DNA of 64,000 bases from Oreohelix idahoensis (taxonomy: Eukaryota > Mollusca > Gastropoda > Stylommatophora > Oreohelicidae): assembly GCA_024509875.1 (NCBI GenBank), contig JAMPIV010019878.1, positions 22,501 to 86,500 on the forward strand, in the 5' to 3' direction. Position numbers and translations under genes: made by a program. The notes beneath the pieces were generated by a model that had not been told where the DNA came from, did no database searches, and was given only the letters and a program-made list of their open reading frames with translations. Positions 1-13,658 of the stretch are shown here, piece by piece. Every line of letters starts with the position of its first letter. Positions within the stretch are counted from its first letter, which is position 1.

Positions 1-62
1 CGGGACTCATCACGATTGTCAAGACAAAACTTCATACTTCCGCTAGACCGTAATAACAAGAA
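1..62 (-). repeat. LTR fragment of the element A/C family
   Basis: The first 62 bases match 13,262-13,322 almost base for base, with a few indels. That places them about 340-400 nt inside the LTR of element A, in the same orientation. Similarity stops near base 62. It is either a separate truncated LTR or the edge of a mis-joined read. Confidence 0.6.
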
Positions 63-1150
63 TGCAGCTTGAAGAACTTTTGCCTCTCAGGAGTTTTCAT
101 GTATACTGCAAATTTATCAGAAAGTGAGCACAATTTTTCTCGAGACATGTAGCTATCTTCAAAAAAGGGGGACATAGTACAACGGAGTTTATCTTGCAGA
201 CGTGATTTAAAGTCACCAAAATGATATATCTACATAATCAAGGTGCTTTTTAGTACCGACATGTTTAATGAATAGTTTAACGGATGTCAAAGTACTTCAA
301 CTTGTTGTGATTCCTCACATATAGGGTCGGTGCAAAGTCGCACGGCATGTTTTCAGTAAAAGGGACACAAGATTGCATGGATATTAACTACCTGGGTTGT
401 AGCACGTCATACCACAGTAATATGAATACAAAATAGGCAATGTATCAGAACGATTTCTGGAGTAGCAGACAAACATACGTTGACCCAGTTGGTGCACAAC
501 GAATGTCACTTTCTACGATACGGGGAAAAGTCATAGTCAGACCACCATCTCAGCACTTTACACCGTCAGCGATAATCTGATTAAAAACATGAATCTACAA
601 CGGTCTACTTTATGGTTTTTTGTAGCCAATGTTTAGGCAATACTGCAGCTACACGGATGGCAGCAAGCCTATTACCAAACCCAAGCACAACGTGACACAA
701 CGTTAGTCTGTTTTTCATCGTCAGACATCACTATACTCAGACACCTTTACAACATCTGTCAAACGTGGACTATTTAAGTCATTTACGTACTCTTACAACA
801 CGCTAGACAAAGATCGACGTTAAAAGCGTACTGTTGCTTGATTGTGGGACATATTACACCTTTATGTAGCTCTGTAGAGCAAACATGATACAACTTGTTC
901 CCTAAGTTATCCAATAATATGTACATCTACAAAAGTAGACAATTGGCAAACTTACCTTACCCCCAAAGTGCCCTGACCAAACAATCGTATCCCAATAGCA
1001 ATGATAAATCGTTACACGTAAATATGTTCATCAGACCCAATCACAAGTTTGACCCCTACCACATTTCCACCACCTTAAATGTTAATCACGTATAATATCT
1101 GTAATTGTCTCTAGATCCTAAAACGAATATCTCTATCACACTGTCTCGCA
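63..1150. other. Unrecognised unique-looking sequence
   Basis: Base composition is ordinary here, unlike the next 7.5 kb. I see no long open frame, no retroelement motif and no tandem repeat. The composition starts losing G after about 1,100. Confidence 0.4.
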
Positions 1151-4100
1151 CACGCGATTCATTAAGACTCGCTAAATACAATAATCACACACCACTGGCC
1201 ATCGAACTCAGCCAAAACAAAATATTACAAAATCAATAAACATCAATATAAAAAACAATAAATCAAATCAAACAAATCAAATAAAATAAACCCGCTAAGT
1301 TCACGCAAAATACCCTCCTGCATCCAAAACACATACCCCCAACATAACTAACCTGTACACCAAAACCCTCATCAAAAAAAAACTCCCATTAATACACACT
1401 CAAAAATTAATCCATACACACATTAATATTAACACAAATAACTGTATCAAATAGAGTCATAACATATAAACAATCAAACACCATTACAATCCTAAATACC
1501 AACTCCCATTTAACAATACTACTATAACACCTTACTTTTATCTCAAATTCACTCTCCCCATATATAACTCCTAAAAATCTCTCATAGCTTACTACAATCC
1601 CAACTCCAAAATCTACATATATCCCTTACCCTATGTCCCCCCAATTCTCTACTCCTATACAGTTTAATCCCCTCAAATCTTATCCTAATCCCTTCTTCAG
1701 ATACTATCCCACAATTTAATTATGCTCTCTCATCCTCTCCCCTACACTTACCCATCAGCAAATCTCCAACAACCCATCTCCTACAATCATAAAAATACCA
1801 TTACCCAATACATACTTCATAGAAAACCTTGGCTCATCCTGTAACACAATAATGTGTCACTAAATTAAAAAATACATTCAATTAGCACCATGAATAAAAC
1901 CTCCCAAATATAAAATTTACATATACATTGTCTTGATTACTAACATCAAACTACTAAATCACCCAGTACACTACCTATTTAGCTTACAAAATAACTACTC
2001 ATTTAATTCTTTGTCTATCCATAACACATCCCCCTAGAAATACTAAAAGATCAACAACCTACATCCTTACAGTTCAAATAACAATACCGTATATCACCTA
2101 CTCATGTCATCACAATAATCATCAACATTTCACCCATAATTTTACAGTAATCCCATTACATTCTAAATAAAAACCCATATCCAAACTTCTTCTAATTAAT
2201 ACACAATCCCTAACACAAAACCCCTCCACACATTTCACCATCAAACAAGACACATTCTCTAGCATAAACCTTAACAAACCTTTTAAACAATAACTCCTAC
2301 CATTACTATTTTTTTTTTTCCACTCAGACTAACTCACTTTATCTACACCATCATGAAAATAATAATTCTACCACCTCTACATACTTTAATAAATTCTACT
2401 GTGTACACACCCTCACCACCCAAAACATACACACATCACCCCAAATAAACCCTTCACAAACCACCTCATATCACCATCCTCATCACACCAAACCCACCAT
2501 AAACTACCTTGTCACCTATATCAAATGTTCCTATAAAATAAAATGTACTGTCTCTCTCACAACTATCATCACCTACCAAATTCTCTCAAAACTATATTAA
2601 AACGTAACCAGCTCACACGTATACTCATCGCTTCATTTAACATAATCACCCTTAATCTACACCAAACCATAAAATCATTACAATTCCATATCTCCCCCCC
2701 AATATCTAACTCAAAAATCAATACCTCATTTACTAATACCAATCTCTACCAATACATTAACTCAAATAACTTCTATAAAATCCATCCCCCTTCTATACCT
2801 CCATAAAAATCCACCCCCCACTATACATATCTATTACACATACATTAGTCCCTATATCATCCCACTACAAAATCACATTACCCTCCCTCAATATCACAAC
2901 TACTCCTTCTTTAAACACACCTCCCCCCAAAACAGTACCATTGACTTAAAACCTCCCCCATATAAATATCAATAAACACACTCTTACAATAAAAAATCTC
3001 CATTAATATCACATATAATCCATCTATAACCCATTTAACCACTCCCCAACTGTACATAGCGCCACACCACCCCTCACCTAATACTACCTGTATACTAACC
3101 ACAATTATATCCCCAAATTCTATACCAAAATAACTACATTCTACCTAAACTATATATTTTTCAAAATTACACTCCAACTAAACCTAGTCCAATCTTATTC
3201 ATAATGCACTTTTCCAAACATATCACATACAATATTCTATTTGTCACCTTACTGTAACTTAATATCATGCCCAATTTCCAAAATTGGACCCCATTACATT
3301 TTCAACAATTCAAACCCTTAAATTCCAACACCAAATGCCTAATTATGAAAATAAATTTACCCCATTTCTATCCAACATCCCTGTCTCAACACATTATCAC
3401 AATACCTTTTCAAATACCAAAAACATATGCTATTCCCTAGTAACTATCTATACTTCCCATCTCATGAATCAAATTACATACTTCAGGTCTCCCCTGGCTG
3501 AACTTAAAACATCCCAAAAATAAATATTACTCCACATACTAACATATATTGATCCCAACAATTTTCAAGATAAACACTACCTTAGAAATAACTAACCTTA
3601 CTAATCTAAAACCCACAAATGTTATTATTCTTTTAAAATACTAATAACTCACACCAATCCTCATCCAACTAAAATAACCCAATACATTATCTCCTTAACT
3701 GCCCTCACCCAATCATCCCTCCACTATACTCACAGAGTGATCCACTATTCCTTTGTTCTGGTCCCACTTCATCTTTAAACCTAAAAACTCCCATTCTCCG
3801 CTAAATACCAAACAAATCTATCTCTCTCAAAAAAAAATATCTTATTACAACTGACACTTTCACTAATAGTCCCCAACCCCAATACACGATCTATCCTCAA
3901 CCTGACCATAATCACAACAATCCTATCACATCTCCATCAAAAACCTCCCTAAAAACCATAAAACTCCTACATACCCACATCATCTTCAAAAATAAATACC
4001 ATTCCCAATACAAAACAAATCCACCATTTTTGAATAAAATCCCCAATAAAACCTCCTCATCCTTCACAAAATGTGTGTCACATACTCCAAATAAACCAAA

Positions 4101-4600
4101 ACCTATATCATACAACCCCTTTCCTAAAACCTCCACCACTAATCAACAAAAATAATTCATCTATGGAAGGTCCAACGTCCATCCTCATTAAAACATAAAT
4201 AAACATATGTGGTACCCCCTCCCATTGATGGAATCAACTCCCATACCCAATCCCATAACAAACAAACCTTACCATTAAACTTACACTCAACCAAATAACA
4301 CAAAATCATGCTCAACCCAATAAATCCTCTCACAATTACACCCAAACCAAACACCATTACAATCACCAATTCAAACCTAAATTAACTTAACACCACCAGA
4401 TTCCTCATATCCAATAAACATCAAAATTACCCTAAATACCATTTACCATATACACTATTATAACTCATACAATACACACAATAAAACATTACAATTTTCA
4501 ACAAATTTTCCCCCAAACTCATGCAAACCCATTCATACCATCATATTACCATTATATAACATAAACAAAAAAACCAATCATTAACTACTTTCCAAAACTT
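1150..4600. other. A/C-rich, G-depleted degraded sequence
   Basis: G almost vanishes from the plus strand while A, C and T persist. No coding motif can be read on either strand. Open frames here only reflect the skewed composition, for example the lack of TAG/TGA on plus and polyG-derived Gly/Val/Trp on minus. The smooth drift into C homopolymers further right suggests low-quality consensus rather than a biological domain. A natural strand-asymmetric satellite is the alternative, but no repeat unit is visible. Confidence 0.5.
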
Positions 4601-7600
4601 ACCAAAACCAACAAACCTACCCAAAACCCCCATTCCCCCCCCACACCCCCCCCCCCCCATCCACCAAACAAATCCCATCACCCCACCCCACACTACAACC
4701 TCCAACTTACATCAATCTAACATACCTACAACACAAACTGTCCTATTGACCTCCAATAAACAATACCACCTCCCAAAATCATCACAATACCATACCACAC
4801 ACCCCCCATTCCCCCCACCAACACTATCACACCAAAAACACCCCCCCAACCCTCATAAGAACATTCCTATTAAACAACTTAAACCAATACCCTTGATAAT
4901 AAACTCCCATCAACAACCCCTTACAACATACCATCAACACACCAAACTCATATTCTAACCCACAAACTTACAAATACAATCAACCACCATCCATCATAAA
5001 AACCTCATCCCCACCCAACTTTAACTCAACAATGTCAATTACTAAAATATCTCCCCCAAACTCTCCCTCCAACAGTCCTTCCATTACAATCTTCCCCAAA
5101 CACACCCCAATACATCCCATCTAACTTAAAATACTTCACCCACCCCCTATTAAACCCCCATAGATAACAATCCCCACACCAACCCACCCCACTAATAACA
5201 CAAAAACCCAAACACCCCAACACCCTCACAACCCAAACACTACCACCAACCCCCACCCCCCCTAACTCCCCATATCTACCATCCCATTCCAACATTCCGC
5301 ACACCCCACCTATCATACACCCCCTCAACCCACCACAACCCACAATTAACCCCAATCACCCCTCCAATAACCTCAGTAAAACCACCCCATATCCCCCCCT
5401 CCCCCCCCTGGTATACCTTAACCCCATCCCACCGTTCCAACTACCCCCCCCACCACTCCACCCCAGACACCCTCCAGTGTCAAACCAACCTCCCTCCACC
5501 CCCTATCCCTACACCCTCCATAGCATGGTCAACTCCCACAACCCGCTCCCCCCCACTCCCCCTACTACTCATTTCCCCCCCAACCCCTAACACCCCCAAC
5601 TATCTTAACCACCCCCCCAATCCCCCCCCCCTTCCCACCAATACACAAATAGTCAACACCCCCTCCCCCATACTTCACCATTCTATCCTCAACCCTACCC
5701 ATCCCAAAACTGGCCTAATAAACCCCCCCACACCCCCAGCCACCCCCCCACCCCTCCAAACCCCCCCCCATACCCCCCCCCTCACCCCCCCCTCAACCAC
5801 CCCCCCACCTCCCCCCCCCCCTCTAACCCACCCCCACCCCCCCGATATTCCCCACCTATAACCCCCACCTTACCCCATCTTACCACCCCCCCACAACTTC
5901 AACTCTGAGCCCCCACAACACACACCTTACCCACCCCCCAACCAATCATTAAAATCCCAATCCCATCACCTTGGCCACAATGCACACCCATCCCCCACAC
6001 TCAAATCCCCCTAAAATACTTACTCAATCCCACCAAAAAATAGCATTCCCCACCCACTTAAAAATCACATCTATCAACTCAACTAAAAAAAGCTAAATCA
6101 CAAAATTACCCTATCTACACACCTTCCTCTCTAATCTCGCCAAGCCAAACTCTACTACAATATCCCCCCTCCTATTATAGGAACTGATAATCCCCTAACA
6201 CACCCCCCCCATCTCTACTACTAAAATACCCACCTTATCAAAATCCACACCCCCATACCCAATCTTAAAAGAACACTATGTCTATAACGCCTAACAAACC
6301 CCACCCTCCCAAACACCTATGTACTATCTACCAACTTCACCACCACCTTTCAATGGGCGAAACCAATCACTATCAACGTACCATCAATAATAATGAACCC
6401 ACCACCTCCAATCTACAATAACATATTAACTCTACCCATATAAAATCATTACTTCTCCCCTAACAACATCAACACCCCCATATCCAACCTAACACATATA
6501 ATCACTATGTTCATGTCCCAAAAATTACTCCTACCATACCCCCCATCATAGCCACCCACCAGATTATAGCAGCTCCAACTCCCAAATAATCCACTTTCAC
6601 ACCTTAATACTGTCACATCCACCAAATCCCACCCCCCCCCCCACCAGATTTCAACCCTACAACCCAACCAAATCCCTGACCCAACCACTTAACCACCATT
6701 ACATCCAATACCTATTCCTCCCAAACCCCTTACCATTAATCCCCAAAAAACATCTCAACACCACCTACACCCCCCCATCCATACTCCCCCAAACACCCAA
6801 CCAACCCCAAACTTATCTAAAATAAACTCACTACCATGTTGTCCCTCCCCTCAAAACCCACTACCCAGGTTGACCTGGACCCCCCAAGTTGTAACAATAA
6901 CATCCCCACACACCTCCCCCCAACCAAATCCCCATTAACTTCCACCCCCCATCCAACCCATCACCCCTATCTAATCAACCTACGCTCCCCCAATCCCCCC
7001 CCCCCTATACACCCCAACCAACTCTCCCTTTACCCCTATTACCCACCCGTATACGAGACTCTGTTCTCAACACCAATACCCAGTGTCCCTAACCTCTCAT
7101 TCCCCACAACACCCCCCAAGTGATTACCCCCCCCCCAACATGATATCCAACATGAACTCAAGTTTTCCCAACCCCATCCTATTACTCCAGCAATTAAACT
7201 CCTCACCCATACACAGATACCCGCCCCCCACCCTGTAGTCCCAACACAACCCCATTTAACTCACCCCCCCCACCACCAATTTGCCTCACATCTACTAATT
7301 ACACCTACAACAACCACATAACCCACTTTGATTCTATACCCAATCCCTCCCACCCCCAACCCATCATAACACCCCATCCCCCCCATATGTCATCATATAC
7401 ACTCCCAGACTAACTTCACCCTTACCCTACGATAATCGAATACCCCCATCCAGGTTACCCCCATCCACCCCCTCCCTCCAAATACAATAACAAACCCCCA
7501 CATAACCCGACAACTTACCTGTCATCCCACCGTTGGCTCCCCCCCCTGGTACTCCCAGTACCCCCCATAATGCCCTACATAATCCACTAAACCAACCCAA

Positions 7601-8640
7601 TAGAGGATCTCATCAACCCTTTCCACCCCCCACCCATCTTAACACCACCCCCCCATCCGCCCGTATATCTATTGACCCTCACCCCCCTCCATCCCACTCC
7701 CCCTTCAATAATTCCCTAGGAACGAAATATCACCCCCGTGTCATACAACCCCACCGATAAATCCTCCCCCCCCCACACCCCACTTTTTCCCCCCCCCCTC
7801 CTATGCCACCCCCTATACTGCCCCATTCGGCGCACCCCATACGTGCCAAAGTACTTGTCCCCAACCTTTATGCTTCTCTTGTCAACCCTAGCCCCCACAC
7901 CCTTCCATGCATATGCGTCAGACCCCCCACATATCCCTGTTGACCCCCCCAAAGACCCCCCACACCCCCTGCGAGCTAGTCCGATACCTACCCCAGATAC
8001 CTGCGGACCTCATATAGCACCCCCCCCCAGACCCCCCCACATGACCAGTGTGGCTATCGATCAGATCACATTATACAACTAAAGCCCGTTCCAAATAAGA
8101 TTGGTGTGCCCCCTAGCACCACTTATATCTCTCACCAACTGGGGCCCAATGTATGTCGTCCTATCCCCCATTTCTTTTGAAATGGTCCGACTGGGAATGG
8201 TCATGCCCCCTGCAATAGTTCCCATAGGTGTGGACCCTGGCATATAATCCCCCCCATAACTTTACACCAAGGACCAAGATCGGCACTAAGATATCTGTGA
8301 TGTCTAAAAAATATTCTTACATATGAAAAGCCTCAGACTCGCATCCTCACTAGATATGGCCTTTCCCTGATCTGACCCATTGCCCCCCGCCTGTAGTGTG
8401 ACCCAAATGTCGACTGGAATAATTCCTTCGATACCCCCCCCCCCCCCTCCGTATACCATCGGAGCGTCAAGACTGCCCTTCCGAAAGATCCCCCCAAACC
8501 CCCCATACCCCCCATACTCGTGGATGACCCCCGACCCCCCCCCCCCCCCCCACAGATGCGGTACCCTCCCTCACGTAACCACGTACCTACAGGCTACCCC
8601 ATTACTTCCATCGTCCCAAGATTCTACTCAATTGATTTAT
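4600..8640. other. C-homopolymer-rich degraded continuation of element A
   Basis: Runs of 5-15 C break up otherwise plausible sequence, densest at about 5.4-5.9 kb and again at 8.4-8.6 kb. Islands remain that match the sister element B in the right order and at about the right distance: an integrase island at about 8,150-8,240, and possibly the integrase/RT linker near 7,140-7,170. I therefore read this as the pol part of element A with inserted or substituted C residues. No gene model can be trusted here. Confidence 0.55.
8150..8240 (-). pseudogene. Integrase-core island of element A in degraded sequence
   Basis: On the minus strand this aligns by eye with 41,407-41,510 of element B, the segment just before and including the first catalytic Asp of the integrase core (AIDIIGPF region). 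Shared words include TTTTGAAATGGTC-like and AGGTGTGGACC-like strings, with extra C runs between them. Its distance from the protease end (about 700 nt) equals the spacing in element B. That is the main reason to treat the C-rich tract as a corrupted copy of the same pol gene. Confidence 0.55.
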
Positions 8641-8895
8641 GATTAATCATGCCTTAGTTTGGATCACCTTTTTGTTCCCAGACGTGTAAGAATCTTCCTT
8701 CTTAGAGTAGCATCCCTCTTCCCTGCTTGTCTTACACATAAACGGAATCATGGTGAAAGAATGGCCCTATGTGCCAAGGGTATCATCTTGGAGTCTGCGC
8801 ACTTTCATCATCTTTCAGAATGTCTGCAGCACCCCCCCCCCCTAATTTGCTGTGGAGTGCATTCTTTCACTCCATGAATGCGACCGATGATAAGA
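8640..8895 (-). pseudogene. N-terminal integrase region of element A, frameshifted
   Basis: The protease frame shifts just after LLPN. The segment IADLIIGRIHGVKECTPQQ then reads in another frame (8,915-8,850) and matches element B residue for residue. A G homopolymer (C run at 8,831-8,840 on plus) breaks it again. Further down, GKRDATLRRKIL can be read, resembling the charged pre-HHCC segment found at the start of gypsy integrases. It is not translatable as one protein. Sequence dissolves near 8,640. Confidence 0.55.
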
Positions 8896-10904
8896 TCAGC
8901 GATCGGAATTCGGCAAGAGACATGCTTGCACCTCTCCTGTAAAGAAAGGCGTAGCAATATTGATAATGGCAGTGGAGTACTTCTCCAATGTGCCACCAAA
9001 TGTTACACATTTGACTATATTGCCTGTAGCTCGAGAAGGATTTACGAGTGATTGCCTCACTCCAATGGTAGTGCATCCCGAGTCGAAAAGAATTGATACC
9101 GGAGTACCATCTATTAGGCCCCTATTAAAGACAAGAGCACCCCTTCCATTATGCGCAATTGACGCATGGAGAGCGGGAAGCTGGTGACCGCAGCTTAAAG
9201 TAGACACTGTGGTTGGATCGAATAATGTTTTGCATTGCGAACACTCAGATGCTCTAGCAAAATCGAAAGCGGAATTTGCTACACTGTTGGAGTCTTTTTT
9301 ATCATTATTCTGATTATCGGTGTCGTGGAACTCCTGTTGTGCAGAGTTAGCCTGGTAATAAGATTTACCATGTCTTTTGTGTTGTGATCTACCTCGGTTA
9401 TAATTGTCTCTATAATTATTATTGCCTCTGTTATAACCCCTATTTGGGTTTGAATCATAATATTCATGATCATAATCATCACGCTCATTATATTGAGTAT
9501 CCCTGTAATATTGTTTCTGTTGTCTCCATGAAGCACTTGGGTAGTTCCTATAGCTACTCCCTTTTCGAGAATTTCTAACATTATGGGTACCTCTCGCGTG
9601 TCGAGGACTATCAGCTCGATTCCAGTTCTTCGAAGAAGAACTCTGATTTGAGTGGTTATCTTGGTTTTGATACTTATTCCAATTAACCTTTTTATCAAAT
9701 TTATTTTTAGCTCCTTGGAATTTGTGTGAGTAATTCTGATTATATTCTGTTGCCGAAGCAACTGGCATACTCTCTTTAATGTTAGAGTTACTAAGAATCA
9801 TGTCAGGGTGTGCCGTAGCATACTGGTCACAATATTCTTCCATTTGCTTTATTGTACCAGGTTTACGCTCATGTAAGAACTCTAGGAATGATTTATTTAC
9901 AGAAGACATGACCTTGTCTCTTAGCAATAAATCCGTAAGACCATCAAATGTTTTCTCTGTTTTGGATAATTCAATCCATCGTGAAAGTGTAATTCGTGCT
10001 TTTGAGATGAAATCTGAGAATTCTACACCTACCTCAGGTCTCATTGTTTTAAACAAAAGACGGTAACCTTCCTCAGACAGCTGATATCTCTTTATCAAAG
10101 CTGCCCTAACAGCATCATAATTATCTTTGTCGGCCTCTTCAACAAAAATATAACTTACTTAGGGACTCCCCTTTTAGATTTTCAGACAACTGATTCACAT
10201 ACTGTGATTTGTCAACATTATGAGATCGACAAGCCCGTTCAAATCTAGAAAGCCAAAATGTTATGTCATCACTGGTAGGGTTAAACGCTGGTACCTTGAC
10301 CTTGTACACAAAGGGTTTACCATTACCACCAGATGCCTGATTAACATTACTCATACATGTCAATTTTAATTTCTCTAATTCAAACTCATGTTCTCTTATT
10401 GCTTTTCTCTCTTCAGCTTCTCTATCTAATTTTTTTTTGTTCTGCAGCAGCAGCAGCTTCTAATTTTTTCTGTTCTGCAGCAGCAGCAAATTCTAGTTTT
10501 TTCTGTTCTGCAGCAGCTTCTAATTTTTTCTGTTCTGCAGCAGCTTCTAATTTTTTCTGTTCTGCAGCAGCTTCTAATTTTTTCTGTTCTGCAGCAGCTT
10601 CCAATTTCTTCTGTTCTGCATCAAATCTCCTTTCCTCCACTTGCATCTGCAATTTCTTTAGTTCAGCAGCAGTATCAGCTTCTTTTTCTAATCTTTTTTC
10701 TTCAGCCAGAGCTTTTTTTTCTTCAGCAGCAGCTTCTCTTTCTAATCTTTTTTCTTCAGCCAAAGCTTTTCTCTCTTCAGCAGCCGCTTTTCTCTCTTCA
10801 GCAGCTAATGCTTTGTCATATTGAGCAACAGCCCATTGTTCTAAGTCTTTTCCAGTCTTATCAAGAGATTTTCCTTGTGCAATAAAATAATCTAATGTAG
10901 ACAT
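8896..10904 (-). pseudogene. gag: Gag-protease polyprotein of element A, two frameshifts
   Basis: It encodes the capsid polyprotein and the aspartic protease that would mature it. Start chosen at 10,904 (MSTLDYF), matching the Gag starts of elements E and D. Residues 1-155 are an Ala/Glu/Lys coiled coil with a tandem AAAEQKKLE nonapeptide. A 1-nt shift at an A9 run (about 10,430) and another near 10,140 split the frame. The 10,363-9,780 part is the capsid-like domain (FNPTSDDITFWLSRFERA, GLTDLLLRDKV). Next is an Arg/Tyr/Asn-rich basic tail and a Cys motif CSQC...CGH at about 9,250. The retropepsin active site is DSGCTT at about 9,084-9,067, giving Gag and PR in one frame. Both shifts could be homopolymer errors, so the native element may be intact. 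Confidence 0.85.
10430..10625 (-). repeat. 27-bp tandem repeat in gag coiled coil
   Basis: Four to five near-identical 27-bp units encode the nonapeptide EQKKLEAAA. Because 27 is a multiple of three, unit gain or loss changes coiled-coil length without shifting frame. The longest A run lies at the distal end, where the frame breaks. Confidence 0.8.
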
Positions 10905-12090
10905 ATTGTCTTCTTAAATCAGAAACCTGAAAAAGTAAATAAATTACCCTATTTCACTTTAATGGGAGACAAGTCTATACCATAGACTTAGTCTTAGTCC
11001 AAACTTGTATGGTTTATAATAACCAATGATAACTTGAGTACCTGTGGACAACAATAACTGTATCTCAAATACTGTGGGAGACAAGCCTTACAAAGGTCTT
11101 GTATATCTCAATGTAATCAAAGATCACTTGGGTACCTGTGGAAAATAATCATAAAGTACTGATCTGTACTATACTATCAGTGTATACCACTATAACTCCT
11201 ATGTCATATGTCAACTAAAGACATTACAAAGGACAAACAAGAAAAGACAATATGAAAACATTTGCAGAGATCAAATTAAATTAAATAGGAGAAATGAAAA
11301 AAAAATGATCACAGAATCCGTGATGATAACTGCAATAAGATAACAAGACAAATAACGTCACAGTGTATAAACATAAGGGTGTAAAGAAATCAAAAATAGA
11401 AAAGATGAGACCTACAATTATACAAACAAATCAAACAAAACTAAGGAACACAAAATTATTAACAAAAAACAACGAAGAAAAGAACACCTCATCACAACTA
11501 ACAGAAATAGCAGCAAATTGTTGCTAACAAATTTCCAATTAAGAAAATGTGTACCTATAGAATCCTAGTACCAGACCAATGTCACTCGGCATACCTTGTA
11601 CTAGTCACACAGAACAAAAACTAATTTAATACATAACAAATAACATGTAAGCATAAAGAGCATATAGCATACAATATAATTTATGTCATGAATGGAATGT
11701 GTTGCAGGTATAGTGTTGTAAAGCAGGCACAGTTTATTTTAATACTAATAACTTGCCACTTTATTCAGTAATAGATTTAATTTTAAACTATTACACTGTC
11801 AATTTTTCTCTGTAGAGCATATGAAGATCCAACGATGAACTATGCACTTTATGTTCAACAACACTGTGATTCTTCTGTACGTTGAGAAATGTCAACAATA
11901 CTGCTCCAGATATTTTCTACACTTGATACCACTGTCCTGTGTAATACTGTCTGTACAGCGAAAAAACTGTCAACAAGCGCTGACCTAGATACAGCATCCT
12001 ATCGGTAATACAGGTCAAGCTGACATCGACTGTATAGCTGTCCTACTGGTGTTGATGTGTTCAAACAAATGTTCTTTCAGCTGTAAACTG
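10905..12090 (-). other. Leader (5' UTR) of element A
   Basis: About 1.2 kb lies between the LTR and the gag start. It has no long ORF and is A/T-rich. Two imperfect direct repeats of about 90 bp (10,960-11,055 and 11,075-11,150) share GGGAGACAAG and GTACCTGTGGA. No primer-binding site could be placed with confidence. Confidence 0.5.
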
Positions 12091-13658
12091 TGATTCTCAA
12101 CACAAAACTGCGTAAGCTGGACCCAGGAATCTGGCTCGCCACTGTAAAGTTTCCTTTCTTCTTTCCACTCTGTAAAGTGTCAGTCTGTATGCTCTGTAAG
12201 GAAGAGTGGTGTGTTGTTGAGATCAGGCATGCCCCCAGTCTACCCAGCTGTAAATGGGTAACTCACCCTAGTCCTGAGTTAGGGAAGGCAAAGGTCCAGG
12301 GGAAGCAGGCCCTAAACTTGGTCACTCCGACCGACGCAGGATGGTGTATGTATGAAGTAGAAGTGTAGAGTGTGATTACCGCGAATGGTGTACTGTTCGT
12401 GTGCTGACCAATATAACCACTCATACACTTGTGTCTACAAGGCACCAATGCAGACTGCTGGAATCTTTGTTTACTCAATTTATTCAGACGTACACACTGG
12501 GACATACGAGTACATCATGGTATGTTGACATATCAATTTGTAGGTATACATAGCAGATCTGAAGTCATGACACATTCAGAAATAATGGGCAGTACATCAA
12601 AAGTTCAATTGTCATGATACATTATGGCCGCATCCCCCTATCTGACTAAACGCGTCAGTGAAGGCAGATCGGTAAATAACTAAAGTTACTTGACGTCCAT
12701 AGTTTGTAGCATATATTATGAAACCACGAAAGAGGGGGTTTCTAGCAAGATTGAGATCTCCCTGTCACTGTCCGATAATAGGATAAATAATCTGTTCTCT
12801 TGGCAGTGATCAAAACATATGATGACCGAAATCTAACATGGCCGCCTCCCTGAGTTGTCGTTCACTCATTCATAGGAAGGAGAATATAAGCCAGAGTTAA
12901 TTTATAATGGGTATATAAATGATTTCATAAATGTTCCCATACAGCTCTACGGTGATCAGGTTAATTCACGTAGCCATAACCGCTGTAGGAAAGTCTGTCA
13001 TCTTTGTCGATACAAAACCCGACCCTAGCGATACGAAGCACAATGTTCCATCTAGGTCAAAATCGACATGAGATCATCAAAATAGGGTCTGGCAATACAT
13101 GGAGTCCGAATTATACATTGTACCGTACCTTAGGAGAGTCTCTAACATAAACTAAAGTAGAGATACCATCTCCTTTAGAAGAAAACCACTTCATGAATCA
13201 TATTTCCTTAAGAATCTACCAGCCCTTTGAAAAGTGCGTACCCGCCATTATCACGGTACATCGGAACTCATCACGACTTGTCAAGACAACTCATACTTCC
13301 GCTAGACCGGAATAACAAGAATCTAGTCCCGCCTACCCATCCAAAATATACAATATAGGACTGATTCTACTTGTACTAATAATACGTAATACATATGAAT
13401 TCAGGCCATAAACATAATAAGCAAATTAATCTATTTTCTGGCCCTAAAAATAAGTACAAATATAAGAGCAATATCCTTGCGCCGGATCAATATCCAGAAC
13501 GATTACTCCTATAATCAAAAGTGTGAATCAAACATGGATTATCTCGCTTTCCCCATAGACAGCATTTTCATACACAAATGAATGAATGTCTATATTTTTC
13601 CCATATTAAATAGCCATATCGATTTTTGTAATATGTGCGTCAAAATATGCACGCAACA
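12090..13658 (-). repeat. 5' LTR of element A
   Basis: On the minus strand it begins TGTTGCGTGC at 13,658. It is an inverted homologue of 16,032 to about 17,590 along nearly its whole length. Matching blocks include 13,255-13,570 with 16,100-16,440, and 12,220-12,660 with 17,040-17,550. The distal (3') end is approximate because the two copies diverge near 12,090-12,160. The start lies one base from the microsatellite, so no target duplication is visible. Confidence 0.75.

Larger units (their letters stand above)
8140..13658 (-). mobile_element. Element A: Gmr1-like Ty3/gypsy LTR retrotransposon, 3' part degraded
   Basis: Minus-strand order is 5' LTR (13,658 down to about 12,090), leader (to 10,905), gag (10,904 down to about 9,250), aspartic protease (9,240-8,890), start of integrase (8,880-8,640), then corrupted sequence with an integrase-core island at 8.2 kb. 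Protease followed directly by integrase matches element B, where RT follows integrase. This is the Gmr1-like pol order, not the usual gypsy PR-RT-RH-IN. The 3' LTR cannot be found. Confidence 0.75.

Noticed and set aside
4600..8640. Pro/Thr-rich proteins such as those read at 6.8-8.1 kb
   Set aside because: They come from C homopolymers; the only traceable homology is to integrase on the opposite strand.
10430..10445. Programmed frameshift at the A9 run in gag of element A
   Set aside because: The shift lies within Gag, not at a Gag/Pol boundary, and Gag and protease are otherwise in one frame. A homopolymer indel is the simpler reading.
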